Below are positions 6,131 through 11,000 of a stretch of DNA of 11,000 nt, one piece after another (within the stretch, counting starts at the first letter, position 1; each line of letters begins with the position of its first letter). Source of the stretch: Deltaproteobacteria bacterium (GTDB taxonomy: Bacteria > Desulfobacterota > DSM-4660 > Desulfatiglandales > B25-G16). Below the pieces are notes generated by a model that saw nothing but the letters and a program-made list of their open reading frames with translations, was not told the origin of the DNA and did not search any database. The DNA is taken from the NCBI GenBank assembly GCA_018400255.1, contig JAGYMO010000320.1, positions 1-11,000 on the forward strand. The letters are read 5' to 3'. A program made the translations under genes and the position numbers.

Positions 6131-6171
6131 TGTCAAAACATTGACATTTTTTGGAAATAGCTGTCAATGTT
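6131..6171. repeat. Clustered inverted TGTCAA/TTGACA sites
   Basis: TGTCAA (6131-6136), four bases, then TTGACA (6141-6146) form one small palindrome. AACATTGACA (6137-6146) and TGTCAATGTT (6162-6171) form a second, perfect 10-bp inverted repeat with a 15-nt centre. Three half-sites in 41 bp suggest binding by a dimeric or oligomeric regulator. They lie roughly 280-320 nt upstream of the sigma-54 transcript start, within the range of enhancer sites. Confidence 0.6.
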
Positions 6172-6285
6172 CTTGCCTGGTGCTTATTACGTGTAATTTT
6201 TTATAGTAAGCTGGAATGTAAAGTATGATTGGGGAGAATTGAATCAACAGTTTATTTTTTAGACATTACCTTTCTTAAATGACTT

Positions 6286-6687
6286 CTATCTGTTTTCTAT
6301 ATAAACGAGTAGGGAGGAGAGGCGGGTCTTTGAGAGAAGCCATCCTGTTAGGACACCGGTAAAATTTGCGAGCATATCCCAATATTCCATGGTCCTGTAG
6401 CCTATAAGGCCCTGAATAAGCTCTAACAAAAAACCTAACAATATAAGTCCTATACCTAACTTCACATAAGCGGGTCCTGGAAGATACATGCAGCCAAAAT
6501 AGTACATGAGCAAACCATATGCAAATATATGTAGTATCTTATCTGAATGGGAAAAAATGGTAGTATTCGGTTGTGATGGAAACAGGGAGAAAAAAATAAG
6601 AATGCCTGTAGCCAAAAAACCAAGGGTAAGCCATAGCCTTAAAAATTTTAGCCCCCTAACCTGCGCGGAGTTTTTCAAAATCTTCAA
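6286..6687 (-). CDS. VanZ-like integral membrane protein
   Basis: A 133-aa protein with three to four membrane segments (about 15-37, 51-68, 74-94 and 106-118). It carries the VanZ-family signature: DKILHIFAYGLL (residues 49-60), then ELIQG (89-93), and YRTMEYWDMLANFTG (97-111) with D104 and N108. Family members range from a teicoplanin-resistance protein to many small proteins beside envelope and exopolysaccharide genes; the biochemical role is unclear and no resistance function is implied here. The start is uncertain: the TTG at 6687 has AAAAGG almost touching it, whereas the TTG at 6678 sits about 9 nt from it and may be the true start. It follows the cytochrome terminator, so it is probably transcribed separately. 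Confidence 0.82.
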   Translation of the reverse strand: MKILKNSAQVRGLKFLRLWLTLGFLATGILIFFSLFPSQPNTTIFSHSDKILHIFAYGLLMYYFGCMYLPGPAYVKLGIGLILLGFLLELIQGLIGYRTMEYWDMLANFTGVLTGWLLSKTRLSSLLVYIENR

Positions 6688-6743
6688 ACCTTTTTAGCAC
6701 ATAATGGAAAAATAGTTCAGCAGCTAACCATAACTTTATATAT

Positions 6744-6777
6744 AAAAAAGCCCTTCCCTCTTTCAAGGGGAAGGGCT
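6744..6777 (-). terminator. Intrinsic terminator of the cytochrome gene
   Basis: A perfect 10-bp stem, AGCCCTTCCC (6749-6758) with GGGAAGGGCT (6768-6777), encloses a 9-nt loop. On the minus strand it is followed by six T residues (6749-6744). It begins 24 nt after the cytochrome stop codon and is the clearest terminator in the window. Confidence 0.92.
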
Positions 6778-6800
6778 ATAAGCATCTTCTTACTATTTAG

Positions 6801-7916
6801 CTATTCATAGGGATCAGCATCATAGCCAAGTTCTTTCCAATTTAAAACATAAGCATTCGCTCCATGGCAATCATTGCATTTGAACGCCTTACCCTGTTGA
6901 ATGGAGTGCGTTACATTGAAGCTAAACTTTTTCGTGACAAGAGTAGCATCTTTGTACTTACCTCCCTCATGCTTCCTCATCTCTTCAACTGTGACCTCCC
7001 CATCCTTATTACTGTCCGCTGCCTTAACCTCCGGAACAATAATAACATCATCCAGGGCGGCTCCGCTGCTGACAATAAACCATGAAACCTCAATTTCATT
7101 GAATGGGTATATCTTCGATATAAACTCCGTTGCGCCTATCACAGGAAGGTGACCCTTCATTTGTCTTCCATACCACTTATGGGTGGGTATCCATCCAGGC
7201 TCCCTGTAAGTGGTAACGGGTTTTCCCTCTTTTGTAAATTTATTCCAGTTTTTACTTTTAAGGGCCTTTCCAGGTCTTCGCCCTGTATGGCATGTCTCAC
7301 AGGATATTTTCATAACATGTTTATCCAGGAACACACCGTCATCAACATTCCCGTGGGGTTTCTCTTCATGACATGTGGTACACGAAAGCGTCCCCTTCAT
7401 TGTATCTTCTGTAGTATCAATTGCGCAGCCCTTTGCGAACTGATGGTCGCTATGTTCATCCGATAATCTTTCATGGCAATCCTGGCAGCGCATTCCCATT
7501 TCTATGTGGACAGAGTGCTCTTCATCAAAAACATCACCGCGCTTCTCACAATCCTTCACATGACACTTATTACACTGCGCTATTGTAGGTTTTCCCTTGC
7601 CATCCTTTGTCTCATGGCATAGTGTACAATCAGTCTCACCGGTTGTTGGATCTCTATAAGTTGATGTATGACACTTACCACATTTTTCTTTCCATCCCTT
7701 GATCCTGCCTTGCTTCTCAAAACTAAAATTCGGGATGGCACACCACTTCTCCAGCATACCAAGTCCATTACCCCATCCCCCTAGAGCAGGACTCTTTCCA
7801 AGCTGCCCATGGTAGGAGCGCTCAACAGTGTCAGTTGCCTGTACAACAGAGAGGTTTATAAAGAAAACAAGAGCTAAAATTAATAGTATCATCAAACTTT
7901 TCTTTGGTTTATTCAC
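6801..7916 (-). CDS. Periplasmic multihaem cytochrome c (seven CxxCH) with EF-hand loop
   Basis: The 371-aa product has a Sec signal (hydrophobic core 8-20, likely cleavage after A27). Seven CxxCH haem-attachment motifs start at C79, C97, C115, C144, C179, C206 and C347. After the sixth comes a long haem-free segment ending YPFNEIEVSWF. Then there is a canonical EF-hand calcium loop, DSNKDGEVTVEE (301-312), the last haem, and a C-terminus LNWKELGYDADP. The ISCETCH block, the later YPFN and the THS-x9-CNDCHG-plus-LGY-x-DP ending recall octahaem tetrathionate-reductase-like cytochromes, though no CxxCK active-site haem is seen. A role in respiratory electron transfer is therefore inferred, with the substrate unknown. 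Translation starts at GTG (7916-7914), with AAAGGAG 9 nt upstream. Confidence 0.9.
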   Translation of the reverse strand: MNKPKKSLMILLILALVFFINLSVVQATDTVERSYHGQLGKSPALGGWGNGLGMLEKWCAIPNFSFEKQGRIKGWKEKCGKCHTSTYRDPTTGETDCTLCHETKDGKGKPTIAQCNKCHVKDCEKRGDVFDEEHSVHIEMGMRCQDCHERLSDEHSDHQFAKGCAIDTTEDTMKGTLSCTTCHEEKPHGNVDDGVFLDKHVMKISCETCHTGRRPGKALKSKNWNKFTKEGKPVTTYREPGWIPTHKWYGRQMKGHLPVIGATEFISKIYPFNEIEVSWFIVSSGAALDDVIIVPEVKAADSNKDGEVTVEEMRKHEGGKYKDATLVTKKFSFNVTHSIQQGKAFKCNDCHGANAYVLNWKELGYDADPYE

Positions 7917-7964
7917 CTTTCATATCTCCTTTCTGGTTTAGCTGAAAACACAAATTACAATCGA

Positions 7965-7993
7965 AATAAACATCTATTTTCCGTTCATGTCAA
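7965..7993 (-). promoter_or_regulatory. Candidate sigma-70 promoter of the cytochrome gene
   Basis: The minus strand reads TTGACA (7993-7988, full consensus), a 17-nt spacer and TTTATT (7970-7965, 4 of 6), about 50 nt before the GTG start. No terminator separates it from the isomerase gene upstream, so some read-through is also possible. The flanking CCTTGACAT resembles the inverted-repeat half-sites at 5893-5965. Confidence 0.5.
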
Positions 7994-8027
7994 GGAAAAA
8001 ATTTTCTCTTAAAATATTATTTCTTCA

Positions 8028-9920
8028 TCAAAGAGGCGTTACTATTTTTATCTCCGCCTTCCTTTTAATGGACTGAAGCCAGGCATCAAATATCCTTCTT
8101 TCCTTTGCCATAATAAGTCTTTGTTTGAAGGCCTGCTTTTCTTTATCAAAAACCTCTTTATCAATACCCTCGTTATCAAGCCATTTTACAATATAAATCT
8201 TATTGTTTACCTCAAAAACCTTATCAGGGTATCTTTTTTCAGGCGAAAGAGAAAAAACCGCCTCAGACAACTCTGGTGCATGGCCAATCTTCGGTGTAGT
8301 CTCTTCTCTGCTAAAAAATCTCGTCTCCTCTACCTTTAAGCCCTTATTGCTTATAAATTCCGACCAGTCAGCACCATTCCTCAGTTCCTCAAGATAACGC
8401 TCCGCGGTATTCTTGGCCGCCAATAAAGAGAGGTATTCTTCAAAATCCTTATCCAATTTTTCTTTAACCTCTATCATCTCCGGAATATAGGATTGCTTTA
8501 CATCGGCTATCTGGATTATATAAGAATTCTCATTATATTGAATAACCTCACTCATCTCGCCTTCCTCCAAGGAGGCAATTGACTTTGTAAGCTTTTCATC
8601 ATTGCCTATCCCTGGTATGGGGCCACCCCTTACAAAATAATCAGTCTCTTCTGCTTTAAGCCCAAGCTGGTCTGCATATGTGCTTACATTAATACTGTAA
8701 GGCATCTGATCAAGCGAATCCAATGCCCTTTCATGGGCTAAATCCTGGGCTATAACTCCCTTAATCTTTGCCTCAATTTCATCCCTCACATCCGTCAATG
8801 CCTTAACAGACGCGCTTTTTTTATCTTCTACCTTGATTAGGTGCCATCCAAACTTCGTTCTTACCGGCTCGCTTACCTCGCCACTCTTAAGCAAAAAAGC
8901 AGCTTCTTCGAAGGGCTTAACCATTTGACCCCTCGTAAAAAAACCAAGGTCTCCACCCTTTGAGGCGCTGGTATCCTGAGAATACTTCTCGGCCAGTGAT
9001 ATAAAATCCCCCCCTTCTTTAATCTTTTTTAGTACTTCTAAGGCCTTCTCTTTTATCTTTTCATCCTCAGTTGCAGAGGCGTCAGCTGCTACCTTAAGCA
9101 ATATATGTCTGGCCTTTACCTGTTCAGGAGTTGTATATTTTTCCTGGTTTAACTCATAGTAATCCACTATCTCCTTCTCTGTAACGTTTATCTGACTTAA
9201 AAAATTAGATGGAGCAAAGGTAAGATATGATATTTTTATCTTTTCCGGCACCCTATATCTTTCTTGATTTTCCTTGAAATATTCCTTCTTCTCTTCCTCT
9301 TTTACCTCCATTTTTTCCCTAAAATCCTCCGGCTTAAACGAGACGAAGGCGATACTTATCTTTTCCTTTTGGTAAGTGTAATAACTTAACACCTCCTCAT
9401 CTGTTAAAGGAAAAAAAGATTTTATAAAATGATTAATTTTATCGCCTAACAGTTCCAAACGAATGCCTGACTCAAAATCACTTGGATCCATTCTATTATA
9501 ACTCAATAACGACCTGTATCTTCCCTCATCAAACTCGCCATTAATCTGGAAAGCAGGATACGAGAGTATGGTTTCTTCTATTTCTTTATCGGTAATCTTT
9601 AGGCCAAGTTTGCCAGCCTCCTGGCTGATTAATCTTTTGTCTACGAGCCTGTCAAGTGCCCTTTGTTTTATTTGGAAGACCTCTATAAGATTATCGCTCC
9701 AATAATCCTTGTATTGTTTCTGTAACGCGTCAAGCATTTCCCTATAAGCTGCATCGTACTCGAGTCCAGAGATAAGATCACCATTAACATAGGCTATTTT
9801 TGAACCTGGTCTTTCCCTGATCGCGCTTACACCCCAGAATATAAATACAACGGCAATAAGGCCTATTATAACCTTGATCATAATAGACTTGCTTTGATTT
9901 CTCATCATTGTCATAAACAT
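8028..9920 (-). CDS. Membrane-anchored parvulin-type peptidyl-prolyl isomerase (PpiD/SurA-like)
   Basis: Envelope folding factor that isomerises proline peptide bonds and holds unfolded secreted proteins. The 630-aa product begins with a cytoplasmic basic stub and a single membrane anchor (about residues 14-33), followed by NG-D/E-LIS (46-51) and a SurA-N-like helical chaperone region (about 40-180). A catalytic parvulin domain covers about 268-366 (VKARHILLK, then KGGDLGFFTRGQMVKPFEEA and FGWHLIKV). A second, degenerate PPIase-like region (residues about 500-580) precedes a basic tail. The size and layout match PpiD (623 aa in E. coli) rather than soluble SurA. It begins 21 nt after the cobO-like gene. 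GGAGG sits 11 nt before the ATG, a rather long spacing, and the cluster of ATGs (MFMTMM) leaves the exact start slightly open. Confidence 0.92.
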   Translation of the reverse strand: MFMTMMRNQSKSIMIKVIIGLIAVVFIFWGVSAIRERPGSKIAYVNGDLISGLEYDAAYREMLDALQKQYKDYWSDNLIEVFQIKQRALDRLVDKRLISQEAGKLGLKITDKEIEETILSYPAFQINGEFDEGRYRSLLSYNRMDPSDFESGIRLELLGDKINHFIKSFFPLTDEEVLSYYTYQKEKISIAFVSFKPEDFREKMEVKEEEKKEYFKENQERYRVPEKIKISYLTFAPSNFLSQINVTEKEIVDYYELNQEKYTTPEQVKARHILLKVAADASATEDEKIKEKALEVLKKIKEGGDFISLAEKYSQDTSASKGGDLGFFTRGQMVKPFEEAAFLLKSGEVSEPVRTKFGWHLIKVEDKKSASVKALTDVRDEIEAKIKGVIAQDLAHERALDSLDQMPYSINVSTYADQLGLKAEETDYFVRGGPIPGIGNDEKLTKSIASLEEGEMSEVIQYNENSYIIQIADVKQSYIPEMIEVKEKLDKDFEEYLSLLAAKNTAERYLEELRNGADWSEFISNKGLKVEETRFFSREETTPKIGHAPELSEAVFSLSPEKRYPDKVFEVNNKIYIVKWLDNEGIDKEVFDKEKQAFKQRLIMAKERRIFDAWLQSIKRKAEIKIVTPL

Positions 9921-9941
9921 AAGACTAAAAACCTCCTCTAA

Positions 9942-10469
9942 TTAAAACTCAATACCTTTTCTTGCCTCTATCCCCTTTTGGTACGGATGTTTGATCTCAT
10001 CTATTGAAGAGACAAGGTCGGCTTTATCAATTAGTTCTTTGGGGCACTTTCTTCCAGTTAGTATAAGCTCTAAACCTTCTGGTTTTTTATTCAAAAGATT
10101 TAACACCCTTTCCAATGGGATCAGGTTGAAGCTGAGGGCAACATTCACCTCATCTAATATCAAAATATCATAATTTTCCTTTTCCATCAGCTCCTCTGCC
10201 TTTGATACAGCCTTATCAGCCTCCTCGAAATCTATAGGCGATGGATTTTTTGGATCGATAAGCTCTGTTGTCCCATACCTGAAAAGATCAACGCCAAGCT
10301 TTTTAAGGCTATTAACCTCCCCGTAATCCCATATCTTCATGAAGTGAATAATGCCAACCCTAAAATCATGCCCAACCGCTCTCATAGCTAAACCCAATGC
10401 AGCAGTAGTCTTTCCCTTACCATTGCCTGTGTAAATATGTATCATTCCAAAATTGCTTTTGTCTTTCAT
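9942..10469 (-). CDS. cobO: Cob(I)alamin/corrinoid adenosyltransferase (CobA/CobO/BtuR type)
   Basis: Transfers the adenosyl group of ATP to reduced corrinoid, making adenosylcobalamin for synthesis or salvage. The 175-aa product shows the family's P-loop TGNGKGKTT (14-22), which follows IHIY directly. It also has FMKIWDYGE (43-51), Walker B LILDEVN (103-109), LTGRKCPKELI (137-147) with DLV at 151-153, and the closing KHPYQKGIEARKGIEF. Length is typical (E. coli BtuR is slightly longer, with an extra N-terminal helix). The start ATG has TTGAGGA about 5 nt ahead; an internal ATG at residue 9 is less likely. It heads a unit with the isomerase gene. No B12 riboswitch signature was recognised upstream, and no other cobalamin genes are in the window. 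Confidence 0.93.
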   Translation of the reverse strand: MKDKSNFGMIHIYTGNGKGKTTAALGLAMRAVGHDFRVGIIHFMKIWDYGEVNSLKKLGVDLFRYGTTELIDPKNPSPIDFEEADKAVSKAEELMEKENYDILILDEVNVALSFNLIPLERVLNLLNKKPEGLELILTGRKCPKELIDKADLVSSIDEIKHPYQKGIEARKGIEF

Positions 10470-11000
10470 CTAAATCCTCAATGACAATATCTAACTTTTT
10501 TATAATATATCTTTTCAGGCCACTTAAAAAATCTTACACCCTTTATCGCGTAACAGCACAAAATAAAATTTGTTGTATTATTTAGATAAACAGGTAAGGT
10601 AAAATTAAAAAATCACCTGGAATCTTTTGTATTTTAATTATGTATAGATTCCATAAGAAGACACACCAGCCTTTGCGCTATTTTTATCTCGTATAATGGA
10701 ACAGTCGGAAAAACCTCCATGAACTCAATGATCCCCCCCTGTTGAAATGTGCAATTATTGTCAGGAAATTCTTACGAAGCATATGACAAGCAGCTCTAAT
10801 ATGCATATGAATTAGGGAGGTTATTTAGAGGCCCTATGAAGATGTTTTATTTCTATGCTATAACACTAAATCGTTCTAAATTATGATATAACTATAACTG
10901 ATATATAGTAAGCAGAATTGCCTGAATACAAAAACCAAACCCTAAAGACAGCCCACGTACCATTATGAGCCTATTGCCCTTACAACCTCTGAAAATCCCT
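10470..11000. other. Stretch without a supported gene upstream of the adenosyltransferase
   Basis: About 530 AT-rich bases. A possible -10 (TATTAT or TATAAA) precedes the adenosyltransferase gene by about 30 nt but has no good -35. A stem CAGGT (10591-10595)/ACCTG (10615-10619) and a palindrome ATATGCATAT (10799-10808) are present. Short open stretches exist on the minus strand near 10640-10790 and at the window edge, but none has start signals or a product I recognise. Confidence 0.55.

Larger units (their letters stand above)
5881..6285. other. Non-coding regulatory stretch between the VanZ-like and secreted-protein genes
   Basis: About 400 AT-rich bases with stops in all frames. They contain five copies of TTGACA or its complement in two inverted arrangements, and a small palindrome ATTAC-GT-GTAAT (6186-6197). 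No convincing terminator was found after the VanZ-like gene. One TTGACA (6136-6131, minus strand) is followed by TAAAAT at 19 nt and could be a weak sigma-70 promoter. Confidence 0.6.

Noticed and set aside
7907..7923. Tiny frame ATG-AAA-GGT-GAA-TAA overlapping the cytochrome GTG start
   Set aside because: The ATG is only 2 nt from the Shine-Dalgarno sequence, and the four-codon peptide is more likely a by-product of the SD-GTG arrangement than a leader peptide.
10470..10800. Cobalamin riboswitch expected ahead of the adenosyltransferase
   Set aside because: No B12-box-like sequence or plausible multi-stem core was seen on the minus strand. A covariance-model search would be decisive.

Overview
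The window reads as a stretch of chromosome from an AT-rich, Gram-negative-type anaerobe or facultative anaerobe, most likely from an uncultured lineage near Nitrospirota, Desulfobacterota or related candidate phyla. Evidence for this is a periplasmic seven-haem cytochrome c with a Sec signal, a membrane-anchored PpiD/SurA-type chaperone, a strong sigma-54 promoter and Shine-Dalgarno-led genes. The taxon is inferred from gene content only. Every convincing gene is on the minus strand, so transcription runs from high to low coordinates.

Reading in the direction of transcription: positions 10470-11000 have no supported gene. A two-gene unit follows: a CobA/BtuR-type corrinoid adenosyltransferase (9942-10469) and a 630-aa membrane-anchored parvulin-type peptidyl-prolyl isomerase (8028-9920). 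Next is the multihaem cytochrome (6801-7916), with its own candidate sigma-70 promoter and a clear intrinsic terminator (6744-6777). A small VanZ-like membrane protein comes next (6286-6687).

Positions 5805-6285 are non-coding but full of signals: a textbook -24/-12 promoter, preceded by several perfectly inverted TTGACA/TGTCAA sites. They lie in front of an orphan Gly/Ser-rich secreted protein (5358-5804). A gene-poor kilobase (4368-5357) then carries an 8-bp tandem repeat, several hairpins, a consensus TATAAT promoter and a leader able to fold in two competing ways.

The last block is a housekeeping operon, tmk - holB - ricT(PSP1) - metG. This order is familiar from Firmicutes and other phyla. 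holB, ricT and metG are almost contiguous (gaps of 6 and 4 nt), and metG appears to overlap the start of a further gene that leaves the window. The tmk start is best placed at a TTG codon behind a strong ribosome binding site, which gives the normal family length.

The most interesting parts are the sigma-54 promoter with palindromic upstream sites driving an unrecognised secreted protein, the attenuator-like leader upstream of tmk, and the cytochrome with an EF-hand loop between its sixth and seventh haem motifs.
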